From the NCBI RefSeq assembly GCF_009455685.1, contig NZ_QPES01000001.1, forward strand, positions 2,170,001 through 2,234,000: a DNA stretch of 64,000 nucleotides, in the 5' to 3' direction. Source of the stretch: Paraburkholderia hayleyella (GTDB lineage Bacteria > Pseudomonadota > Gammaproteobacteria > Burkholderiales > Burkholderiaceae). Position 1 is the stretch's first letter; each line of letters starts with the position of its first letter. The notes under the pieces are model-generated. The model ran no database searches. It worked only from the letters and a program-made list of their open reading frames with translations, and was not told the DNA's origin. Of this stretch, positions 57,029-64,000 are shown piece by piece. A program made the position numbers and the translations under genes.

Positions 57029-58044
57029 GAAAAATAATATTCAGCCACGCAGGGTAGTAGATGGATTATCCAGGCAGGCAGTCAAGTCCCCCTCGCTGCC
57101 ATTACCCTTATCCAATCATCCCCCGTTAACCGTGGCCAGATTAAACCCAAGCCATCAGGATGATCTCTCCGATAATGCCCCCTTTGCCAAATTTCCCTGT
57201 TTTATAAACGCTATCTCATTTACAAGCAATTCCGTTTTTTATTAACGCCACTCTTAAGCAGTGGAAACAACGGAAATTTTTACCGCCGGTGATGCAGCCA
57301 ACATAAAAGCGACGTGGAGCCCATAACTTGACGCTCCAGGCTGAGGTGCTAGCAGGTACCAGTGCGTCAGTCTGTTGTGGACCTGGAAGATGGCCTCACA
57401 TCCCCCATTTTTTTGGAAAATACACGCCGCACTACAGCATCCGCCTGAATCAGAATTCCCCAAAAAAACATTTAATGAAGAAAAACCAATAATTTATTCT
57501 TGTTTTTATCTTGAACCGCATTCAATACGAATAATTGCTATTTATTAAAAAATAAATGCACCTGACACCCGTATTTTTCAGATCCTGGAACAGCAGGCCA
57601 CCCCTGGCCATGCGAATCGTTAATATTTTTTACTGCTTCTTTTGCTGCTTCACACCCCCAGAACCCCCAGCATTTCTACGTTTTATAGTACAACAATCAT
57701 ATTTAAGCAATTGTCCTAACCCCTAGTTTTCGAGCCTTTCCGTGCTCCCCCCGTACGGTGCCAAGATTAACCGTAAAAAATGTGTTGCAACATATAGGGC
57801 TAACCATAATGCGTATCAGTTTCGTGGCCATCTGAAATCCTTACGTCAATCTCAATCGCATGTTACGCGCCAAAGCGTAACGTCGCATTGAGATCGTTAC
57901 GTTACGTACACAAGCCCAATCCCATTTATAGCGCTATCTGACCGCATCCCAGAACAATCAATTTATGCGCAATAACTTGTCTCTGCCCCGCTGCATGGGG
58001 AAGTCGATATTTTTAATTCCCGTAGCCCACGTTTTTTTGTGAGT
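57029..58044. other. Large AT-rich divergent regulatory region
   Basis: A 1.0-kb gene-free region separates flp (minus) from the collagen-like lipoprotein gene (plus). No frame in it has recognisable protein features. It must contain the flp promoter, which I could not assign, and holds an inverted repeat at 57849-57894 followed by the sigma-54 promoter. Its composition is much more AT-rich than the surrounding genes, typical of a complex control region or of acquired DNA. Confidence 0.6.
57849..57894 (+). promoter_or_regulatory. Imperfect dyad, candidate enhancer for the sigma-54 activator
   Basis: ATCTCAAT pairs with ATTGAGAT at the ends and GTTACGC with GCGTAAC in the centre, with a mismatched segment between and a 6-base loop. 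It lies 150-195 bases upstream of the -24/-12 promoter, the usual distance for enhancer sites. Confidence 0.5.
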
Positions 58045-58059
58045 TGGCATGGTGATTGC
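58045..58059 (+). promoter_or_regulatory. Sigma-54 (-24/-12) promoter
   Basis: TGGCATGGTGATTGC matches the consensus TGGCAY-N5-TTGC at every fixed position, with correct GG-N10-GC spacing. It ends 50 bases before the ATG of the lipoprotein gene, giving a leader of roughly 38 bases. Confidence 0.85.
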
Positions 58060-58108
58060 AGAGAGTAACCCGCAGCATCATTCAACAACCATGCGATACG
58101 AGGGCGAC

Positions 58109-59782
58109 ATGAAAACTCAAATTTCTTCCGGCGTGCTACGGACAACGATCATAACGGCGGCCGTCACTGCCATGCTTTCACTCGCCGCCTGCGGTGGCTC
58201 GGGGAGCCTCAGTTCTGGGCTCGGCTCCAAAGGCACCAGCGGGACTGGCGGAACCATTTCAACCGGCGGTGCGAATGGAACCAACACCGGCACCGGCACA
58301 AACCCAGGTGGCAGCAATGGCGGAACCTCTGCCAACAATGGCTCCGACGGTTCGGGTTCGGGTTCGGGCTCGGGCAGCAACGGTGGCGGCACTGCGGGTA
58401 ACGGCGGCAATGGCGGCGGAACTGGCGGGAACGGTGGCGGAAGCGGTAATGGCGGCGGTACGGCATCGGCCAACCCCGTTAGTCTGGTCACGGACAAGGC
58501 AGGCGGCATCGTCTCGGGTGTCGGATCAACGGTATCGGGCCTTGGCACAGTCATCGGCTCGCAAACCCTGCCTGGCGTCAATCCTGCTACCACCCAGGCA
58601 GCAGGAGGCATCGTGCAAAACGTGGGAGGTGCGGTATCCACGCTAGGCAACGGTGTCAGCCAAGGGCTGGGACAGCTCGGCACGGCAGGTAATCCGGTCG
58701 GCGTCACACTCTCGAGCGTTGGTGGAGTGGTCGGTCAGACAGGAGGTGCGCTCAGCAATACCGGCAATCTGGTGACGAGCCTGGGCAGCGGCCCACTCGC
58801 CCCGCTTTCGGCAGTGACTACGCCTCTTGGCGGTGTCGTCGATGCGTTAGGCGGTGCCGTCACCAATGGTGGCGGTACGCTCACCAACATCCTCTCTACG
58901 GGTCCCATCCAGCAAGTCACGCAAACCTTGAGCACGGCAATTACGCCCATCACCGCGATGGTGGCCAACACCACGCAAACCGTGGGCAATGCGACGGGCC
59001 TTGGCGCACCGCTCAATGGACTGCTCTCGACCGTCGGTAGTAGCCTCGCCAATACCGGCGCGCTCGTCGCTAAAACGGGTAACAATCCGGTTACCACAGG
59101 TCTCGGCAATGTCGTAACCAGTACAGGTAATACCGTCGCCTCGGTGGGCGGCTTGTCGACAGGCGGCACGGGAAGCAATCCTCTGGCACCCGTCACCGGG
59201 TTGCTCGGCGGACTGGCAGGCGGTGCGGGTGGCGGCACGTCGGGCAGCGGTGGCTTGCTCGCACCGGTTACCGGCATCGTAGGTGGACTCACCGGCGGCG
59301 CAACCGGTGGCACGCAGGGCAGCGGTGGCTTGCTCGCACCGGTTACCGGCATCGTAGGCGGACTCACCGGCGGCGCAACCGGTGGCACGCAGGGCAGCGG
59401 TGGCTTGCTCGCACCGGTTACCGGCATCGTAGGCGGACTCACCGGCGGCGCAACCGGTGGCACGCAGGGCAGCGGTGGCGTACTCGCACCGGTTACCGGC
59501 ATCGTAGGCGGACTCACCGGCGGTGCAACCGGTGGCACGTCGGGCAGCGGTGGCGTACTCGCACCCGTCACCGGTTTGCTTTCGGGTGTGACTGGCAGCC
59601 TCGGCAACGTCGGTGCCAAACCAGCGACCACTGCGACCACCACCGCGACCACAACCACAACAATCAACCCGGGCATCTCGCTTACCACTACCACCGGTGG
59701 TAGCAGCAACACGGACGGTTTGCTGTCTGGCGTGACATCAGCGGTTGGCGGTCTGTTAGGGGGCTTGTCCGGGAAAAAATAA
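58109..59782 (+). CDS. Collagen-like Gly-rich surface lipoprotein
   Basis: This protein has 557 residues from MKTQISSGVLRTTIITAAVT after GAGGGCGAC. The signal peptide ends in the lipobox LSLAACGG, so the product is a lipoprotein. Residues about 35-130 are Gly/Ser/Asn-rich with GGNGGGTGG-like runs. The middle is made of weak repeats of the type VGGxxxxLGxxVSxLGxxL. Near the C-terminus is a tandem array of 25-residue units (GSGGLLAPVTGIVGGLTGGA plus TGGTQ), then a Thr-rich stretch and a Gly-rich end. Proteins of this kind are annotated in Burkholderia as collagen-like repeat proteins. It is controlled by a sigma-54 promoter and is divergent from the Tad operon, so a role in surface adhesion or biofilm is inferred. 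Confidence 0.82.
   Translation: MKTQISSGVLRTTIITAAVTAMLSLAACGGSGSLSSGLGSKGTSGTGGTISTGGANGTNTGTGTNPGGSNGGTSANNGSDGSGSGSGSGSNGGGTAGNGGNGGGTGGNGGGSGNGGGTASANPVSLVTDKAGGIVSGVGSTVSGLGTVIGSQTLPGVNPATTQAAGGIVQNVGGAVSTLGNGVSQGLGQLGTAGNPVGVTLSSVGGVVGQTGGALSNTGNLVTSLGSGPLAPLSAVTTPLGGVVDALGGAVTNGGGTLTNILSTGPIQQVTQTLSTAITPITAMVANTTQTVGNATGLGAPLNGLLSTVGSSLANTGALVAKTGNNPVTTGLGNVVTSTGNTVASVGGLSTGGTGSNPLAPVTGLLGGLAGGAGGGTSGSGGLLAPVTGIVGGLTGGATGGTQGSGGLLAPVTGIVGGLTGGATGGTQGSGGLLAPVTGIVGGLTGGATGGTQGSGGVLAPVTGIVGGLTGGATGGTSGSGGVLAPVTGLLSGVTGSLGNVGAKPATTATTTATTTTTINPGISLTTTTGGSSNTDGLLSGVTSAVGGLLGGLSGKK
59243..59542 (+). repeat. 75-bp coding tandem repeat (4 full units plus partial)
   Basis: Four consecutive 75-base units (59243, 59318, 59393, 59468) encode GSGG(L/V)LAPVTGIVGGLTGG plus ATGGT(Q/S), followed by a partial fifth. 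They are almost identical at DNA level, so recent expansion is likely. Confidence 0.95.
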
Positions 59783-60089
59783 AGCATCCGGGACATCCTG
59801 AACGGGTATCAATATGGGCCTGGCATACCGCCAGGCCTGTGTCATGCCTGCATACCGGCAGAAACCACCCAATCGTTCGGATAACGGCATGAAAACCGGG
59901 CCAAACCCGGCATAAGCGGTGCCGTAAATTGCATTTCAAAGCTAGCGTAACGCCACACATATCGGGCACGTGACGCCACCCTGCCACCATGGCAGTATGC
60001 GTCCAGCCACTCCAGCCACATAAGCGTGCACGTTGTCCGGCCAGACAACGCGCCTCGCATAACAAGAACGGCCAACGAGGACACATCCG
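59783..60089. other. Intergenic region upstream of the TpsB gene
   Basis: About 307 bases without a gene. GGCCTGGCATACCGCCAGGCC (59817-59837) forms a short hairpin just after the lipoprotein gene but lacks a T run. GG and GC dinucleotides near 59920-59935 do not have the spacing of a sigma-54 promoter. Confidence 0.5.
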
Positions 60090-61775
60090 ATGAAACTCGG
60101 GTATAAAACATGGGCTGTATTACTGGCAATGACCGCTGCCAGTACCGTGCAAGCACAGACACGTCCCGCGGTTAGCGGCAATCCACTCGATGCGCTACCG
60201 CAACTCAAGGCTCCAGCAAGAGGACCAAACGTCACGGTGCAGGTACAACCCCAGGCAGCCCCCCTCCAGGAACTGCTCGCACGTCATCTGACACCCTCGC
60301 GCGTTCAGATTGAAGGGGTGAATTCGATCCCGTTCAATGACGTCGCCCAACGCTTCACTTCGATTGTCGGAAAAGACATCACCGTGGGTGAGCTCATCGA
60401 GCTGGCCAATGGCGTCACGCGCCTTTATCAGGAACACGGGTATGCGCTTTCGTTCGCCTTCGTGCCCGCACAGACATTTGAAAACGGCATCGTGCGTATC
60501 ACCGTGGTAGAGGGTTACGTCGCGGAGGTGACGGTCACCGGCAAGCCCGGTGCGACCGAAGCGCGCATTCGTTCGATTGCCGAGCACATCCGCGCTGACC
60601 GCCCGCTGCGGCGTGCAACCTTCGAACGCTACATCAATACGCTTGGGCTGTTGCCTGGCGTCAAGGTGGCCGCCACCGTCGCTCCGCCGCAAAACACGGA
60701 TGGCGCGGCCACGCTTGAACTCAAGGTTGAGCGCAAATCATTCGACGTCAGCGCGGGCGTGGACTTCAACCATCCCGGCGTTCAGGGCCTGCTCACGGCC
60801 ACCGAAAATGGCCTGACGTCGCTTGGCGAACAGCTCAGTATTTCAGCCCTGGTGCCGAAGGGTCGTGACAATCAAACCTATCTGGCCGTTCGCGCGGCCG
60901 TGCCGATTGGCAGCAACGGACTAACGGCCAAAATCGATGCCACCCACTATCGCGGCAATCCTGTCGATAACCCCGGCCTGCCCAGCTATGTTCAGCGCAC
61001 GGTCATCAACGACAAGATCATCGGCTCGCTCTCTTATCCCATCTTGCTGAGCAATACCCGCAGTCTGCTAGGCACCGTCAGCGGTTACGCCTCACATGAC
61101 GAAGACCGCTATCAGAACCAGATCAATGGCGCACAGATCGGCCTGAGTTCGCAGATCCGTGTCCTGCAGTTGCAAACCGATTACACCAGCGCGCAAACCG
61201 GTCAGGTGCAGCGTGCCAGCCTGAATCTGGCAAAGGCGTTCAATATTCTCGGCGCCTCCAAAGCGGGCAGTTCGAATATTCCTGGCGCGGTTACCATCAA
61301 CCCAGCCTCCCTGACCTTCGTGCGCACCGGTGCGAGTTTCTCGCAAACCAACGAGTGGCCGCTGAAACTGGGCACCGCTATCGCCTTGACCGGGCAGTAC
61401 AGCCCGGATTCACTTCCTACGTCGGAGCAGATTGCTTTTGGTGCGCAACGTTTCGCCCAAGGCTATCAGCCAGGGGAGGCATCGGGTGATTCAGGCTGGG
61501 CGGCCTCTTTCGAACTCAACCGGCCATTCGCGCCTGGATTCACCTATCTGCGCACGATCACGCCCTATGTCTCGTTCGATATGGCACGCGTGTATTTACA
61601 TGCAGGGACACCCTCACCCTCAAGGCTGGCCTCTATCGCGCTTGGTTTCCGGATTTCAGATGCGAAGTACTACAACCTGGACCTGTCGGTGGCCAAGCCC
61701 CTGGCTGATGCGCCAGTGGAAAGCCCATCGCGCAGCCCACGTGTCAATGCCACGTTTTCCTATCAGTTGAACTAG
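60090..61775 (+). CDS. ShlB/FhaC-type (TpsB) two-partner secretion transporter
   Basis: This protein has 561 residues with a signal peptide (LLAMTAASTVQAQ). POTRA domains follow: RVQIEGVNSIPFNDVAQRFT, then LANGVTRLYQEHGYALSFAF and VRITVVEGYVAEVTVTGKPG; the C-terminal half is a 16-strand-type beta barrel ending in FSYQLN (terminal aromatic pattern). It exports a TpsA partner or folds in the outer membrane as an Omp85-superfamily member. No filamentous haemagglutinin-like gene is in the window, so its cargo may be the neighbouring lipoprotein or a distant gene. Confidence 0.88.
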   Translation: MKLGYKTWAVLLAMTAASTVQAQTRPAVSGNPLDALPQLKAPARGPNVTVQVQPQAAPLQELLARHLTPSRVQIEGVNSIPFNDVAQRFTSIVGKDITVGELIELANGVTRLYQEHGYALSFAFVPAQTFENGIVRITVVEGYVAEVTVTGKPGATEARIRSIAEHIRADRPLRRATFERYINTLGLLPGVKVAATVAPPQNTDGAATLELKVERKSFDVSAGVDFNHPGVQGLLTATENGLTSLGEQLSISALVPKGRDNQTYLAVRAAVPIGSNGLTAKIDATHYRGNPVDNPGLPSYVQRTVINDKIIGSLSYPILLSNTRSLLGTVSGYASHDEDRYQNQINGAQIGLSSQIRVLQLQTDYTSAQTGQVQRASLNLAKAFNILGASKAGSSNIPGAVTINPASLTFVRTGASFSQTNEWPLKLGTAIALTGQYSPDSLPTSEQIAFGAQRFAQGYQPGEASGDSGWAASFELNRPFAPGFTYLRTITPYVSFDMARVYLHAGTPSPSRLASIALGFRISDAKYYNLDLSVAKPLADAPVESPSRSPRVNATFSYQLN

Positions 61776-61979
61776 CTGAATGGAGCACGCTTGAGCGCCG
61801 GTACACAGGGGTTCGAGGGGTTCGGGGTATGCACTCACAGACGTGAGCAGGGCTTTCACGTAATCTGCGCGGGGCTCGAACCTGAACCCGAGCATTACGC
61901 CGCCCGGTTTCCTGAGCACGTCACTTGAACCAGCACGGCTCAGATCGTGCCACTTTCAACCATCTTCCAGGGGAAGGCA

Positions 61980-62468
61980 ATGAGGCAATTTACCCAACGC
62001 GCAAGTACGCGGCTCGCCCAGGCCATGAAACGCATGGCGCTGGCAAGCGTGCTGCTTGCACATGCTGCCGGCTCCTTCGCGCAAAACACGAGCCCGGTTG
62101 GCATCTGGCAAACCATCGACGACCATACCGGCCAACCCAAGGCACTCGTGCAAATTGCGCAGGATGGCGATGGCATGCTCAGCGGCCGGGTGATCAAGGG
62201 TTTGGGCGCAAACAACCAGCCGGAGCGGCGTTGCACAGCATGTACCGATGCACGCAAGGATCAGTTGATTCTCGGCATGACGATCATCAACGGCATGAAG
62301 AAAGAAAACGAGGGCGGATGGGATGAGGGCCGGATTCTCGACCCCGAGAACGGCAAAATCTACAAATGCAAAATGCATCTGGAAGACGGCGGGCAAAAGC
62401 TGGTGGTGCGAGGCTATATCGGCGTGTCATTGCTCGGACGCTCGCAAACATGGATTCGCCAGCCATGA
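61980..62468 (+). CDS. DUF2147 exported protein
   Basis: This protein has 162 residues from MRQFTQRASTRLAQAMKRMA after AGGGGAAGGCA. The signal peptide ends near HAAGSFAQN. The DUF2147 domain shows VGIWQTIDDHTGQPKALVQI, RCTACTDARKDQLILGM, GRILDPENGKIYKCKMHLED and GYIGVSLLGRSQTWIR. The two cysteines of RCTAC and YKCK are conserved in many members. Probably a periplasmic small beta-barrel (lipocalin-like); function unknown. It ends in a strong terminator. Confidence 0.88.
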   Translation: MRQFTQRASTRLAQAMKRMALASVLLAHAAGSFAQNTSPVGIWQTIDDHTGQPKALVQIAQDGDGMLSGRVIKGLGANNQPERRCTACTDARKDQLILGMTIINGMKKENEGGWDEGRILDPENGKIYKCKMHLEDGGQKLVVRGYIGVSLLGRSQTWIRQP

Positions 62469-62544
62469 CAATGGTCATGACCTGGCTATTACTACCTGGC
62501 TATTACTATTACCGGCGAGTGTGACCTAAAATCAGCCTGAATAA

Positions 62545-62581
62545 AAAAACCGGCCAGGCATTTCATTGCTGGCCGGTTTTT
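62545..62581 (+). terminator. Terminator after the DUF2147 gene
   Basis: AAAAACCGGCCAG pairs with CTGGCCGGTTTTT over an 11-base loop, so it can act in both directions, here between convergent genes. Confidence 0.92.
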
Positions 62582-62614
62582 GTCGTGCGGAGTGTCAATT
62601 CATTAAACCAACTT

Positions 62615-63061
62615 TCATGCTGCATATTTAAAAGAATTGCCGTAACCAAACACAGCAGGAGTATTGGGCTGCGGCGCGTATCCGGTAGCAGGAGCCGCTG
62701 GAACGGTATGCTCGACCTCGGTTGTAACGGGTTTTGCTTCCTGTTGATGATTCCGCATACGTGCTTGCATCGTGCTGCAAAGCGCTTCGCTCGCTTCGCC
62801 GAACAGCTGATCCGTCACGCGTTTCAGGACACCGGTTTCGTGCCATGCCTTAAAACGACGGTGGCATGTCTGATACGACGGGTACTTGCGCGGCATCGCA
62901 GACCAGGTTGCACCGCTGTACATCACCCAAAGCACGCCATTGAGTACAGAGCGGGTATTGGCCAGAGGACGACCACGCAGTTCAGAACGGGGACGTAGCT
63001 CCGGAAGCAGTGGAGCTACGCGTTGCCATTCTTCGTCGGTAATATCACGATGGGGTGTCAT
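62615..63061 (-). CDS. IS5-type transposase N-terminal domain protein, possibly domesticated
   Basis: This protein has 148 residues from MTPHRDITDEEWQRVAPLLP. Residues 1-85 match the DUF4096 domain of IS5-family transposase orfA (DEEWQRVAPLLPELRPRS, GRPLANTRSVLNGVLWVMYS, GATWSAMPRKYPSYQTCHRR, FKAWHETGV). The catalytic DDE part is absent: the remaining ~60 residues are a low-complexity, Ala/Pro/Thr tail (HTVPAAPATGYAPQPNTPAV). No terminal inverted repeats or second orf were found, so it is either a remnant or a host gene derived from a transposase. Confidence 0.75.
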   Translation of the reverse strand: MTPHRDITDEEWQRVAPLLPELRPRSELRGRPLANTRSVLNGVLWVMYSGATWSAMPRKYPSYQTCHRRFKAWHETGVLKRVTDQLFGEASEALCSTMQARMRNHQQEAKPVTTEVEHTVPAAPATGYAPQPNTPAVFGYGNSFKYAA

Positions 63062-63196
63062 TAAGATTTCTCCTTTGTCAAAAAGCATGACCAGAAGATA
63101 TCAAGCGCCCCATAGTCCAGATATCAGATGATTCTGAATCTTGAAATTGGGCTTTGAGCCCCCTTAGGCTGTTACCTTTCAAATGCCTACAAAGTC

Positions 63197-64000
63197 TTAA
63201 GTTAACGAGGTATCCACCAGACGACGCGGCGCATCGAGATACTCTTTTGACTGCATTTCCACAATACGTGACACCGTGCGGCTAAATTCATTGGCCATCG
63301 GCCCTTCCAGATACAGTTGATCGGCCGCAACCGCAGCCGACATCAGCAATTTGATCTTGTGATCATAGAAAACATCGATCAACCACGTAAAACGGCGCGC
63401 TTCGGAGGCCATCCGTGGCGTCATCTGCGGCACGCCCGACAAAATCACGGCGTGAAAGCGGCTCGCCAGCTCAAGATAATCGTTCTGTGAACGCGGGCCA
63501 CCGCACAACGTGGCGAAATCGAACCAAACCACACCATCGGCACGCCGCAGCGCTTTCAGTTCGCGCTGCTCGATATGCAGGATGGGACTCTCATCCGGCA
63601 CGGCCGCCAGACGCGAAAACGCGCTGCGCAGCGCCTTGTCGGCCGCCGCCCCCAATGGCGTGTGGTACACCGCCACTTGCGCCAGGGTCAGGCGCCGATA
63701 ATCCACACCGGCATCCACATTGACCACGTCGAGCTTTGACTTGAGCAGCTCGATGGCGGGCAGCAGGCGGTCGCGGTGCAAGCCATCGGGGTAAAGCGTG
63801 TCGGGTGCGTAATTGGACGTCATCACGAACTGCACGCCATTCGTAAACAGCCGGTCCAGCAGACGGTAAAGGATCATCGCATCCGCGATGTCCGAAACGT
63901 GAAACTCGTCGAAACAAATCAGCCGGTAACGCCGTGCGATGCGTTTTGCGAGTTCATCGAGTGGATCGGCCTGGCCTTTCAGTTCCTCGAGTTGCCGGTG
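63197..64000 (-). CDS. zapE: Cell division ATPase ZapE (AFG1 family), C-terminal part (partial)
   Basis: The frame is open at the right edge and gives 267 residues to the stop. It includes the Walker B block RLICFDEFHVSDIADAMIL, sensor-type VQFVMTSNYAPDTLYPDGLH and the C-terminal FATLCGGPRSQNDYLELASR, then PQMTPRMASEARRFTWLIDV; the Walker A lies beyond the window. AFG1/ZapE ATPases act at the division ring under stress in gamma-proteobacteria. Full members have about 365 residues, so roughly 100 N-terminal residues are missing here. Confidence 0.95.
   Translation of the reverse strand, partial: HRQLEELKGQADPLDELAKRIARRYRLICFDEFHVSDIADAMILYRLLDRLFTNGVQFVMTSNYAPDTLYPDGLHRDRLLPAIELLKSKLDVVNVDAGVDYRRLTLAQVAVYHTPLGAAADKALRSAFSRLAAVPDESPILHIEQRELKALRRADGVVWFDFATLCGGPRSQNDYLELASRFHAVILSGVPQMTPRMASEARRFTWLIDVFYDHKIKLLMSAAVAADQLYLEGPMANEFSRTVSRIVEMQSKEYLDAPRRLVDTSLT

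Noticed and set aside
57011..57500. Sigma-54 promoter directly upstream of flp
   Set aside because: Several GG/GC pairs were examined on the minus strand, but none has both the TGGCAY-like and TTGC-like elements with 10-base spacing.
58735..59796. 353-codon minus-strand frame rich in Pro and Val
   Set aside because: Complement of the Gly-rich lipoprotein repeats; no start context or known domain.
59915..59940. Sigma-54 promoter upstream of the TpsB gene (GGTGCCGTAAATTGC)
   Set aside because: The GG to GC spacing is 11 rather than 10 bases and the -24 box does not match TGGCAY.

Overview
The window reads as the chromosome of a beta-proteobacterium of the Burkholderiaceae (Burkholderia sensu lato). 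The main evidence is the gene order thrS-infC-rpmI-rplT-pheS-pheT-ihfA-merR-tRNA-Pro, the Burkholderia-type protein sequences, a long second Hfq, DUF2968 and DUF3613 proteins, and the high GC content of most genes. The genus cannot be fixed from this sequence alone.

Layout. (1) 1-1541 is the AT-rich end of a type III secretion locus: the C-terminus of the ATPase SctN, an SctO-like stalk protein and a ribbon-helix-helix protein. (2) 1951-10765 is core information processing between two tRNA genes: tRNA-Pro(GGG), then on the minus strand merR, ihfA, pheT, pheS, rplT, rpmI, infC (AUC start) and thrS, with tRNA-Val(GAC) upstream. (3) 10938-14669 holds relA, a RidA-family gene and an alpha/beta hydrolase. 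(4) 14670-17660 is a threefold duplicated unit. It carries three small paralogous ORFs of unknown function beginning MM(N/S)GI. Two copies are preceded by decayed fragments of the hydrolase 5' end, and each copy is followed by a covarying hairpin. (5) 17729-34300 is mostly metabolism: succinyl-CoA:3-ketoacid CoA-transferase with a PAS-LuxR regulator, thioesterase, SDR, ETF:ubiquinone oxidoreductase, TPR/GT9 protein, chorismate synthase, an LplT-PlsC fusion, a CBS protein, Mpo1-like, YihY/BrkB, WrbA, an FAD-linked oxidase and a phosphoesterase. (6) 34349-41808 is an efflux region: a LysR gene divergent from an outer-membrane factor-FUSC-DUF1656-HlyD operon, then a fosmidomycin-resistance-type MFS transporter. 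(7) 42115-43497 holds an Hfq paralogue and a DUF2968 protein. (8) 43545-57010 is a complete Flp/Tad pilus operon on the minus strand, from flp to tadG, ending with its own sigma-54 activator. (9) 58045-62468 holds a collagen-like Gly-rich lipoprotein behind a perfect sigma-54 promoter, a TpsB/FhaC-type outer-membrane transporter without a visible TpsA partner, and a DUF2147 protein. (10) 62615-64000 holds a transposase-derived small gene and the C-terminal part of zapE.

The most interesting parts are the tandem MM(N/S)GI unit and the Tad/sigma-54/collagen-like region. In the MM(N/S)GI unit, copy 2 has gained a Pro-rich minisatellite, and an in-frame TAG cuts off the ancestral C-terminal tail. 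In the Tad region, an enhancer-like dyad and a -24/-12 promoter suggest that the activator encoded at the end of the Tad operon drives the surface lipoprotein and possibly the pilus. The window is also unusually rich in short tandem repeats, both in coding tails and in intergenic DNA.
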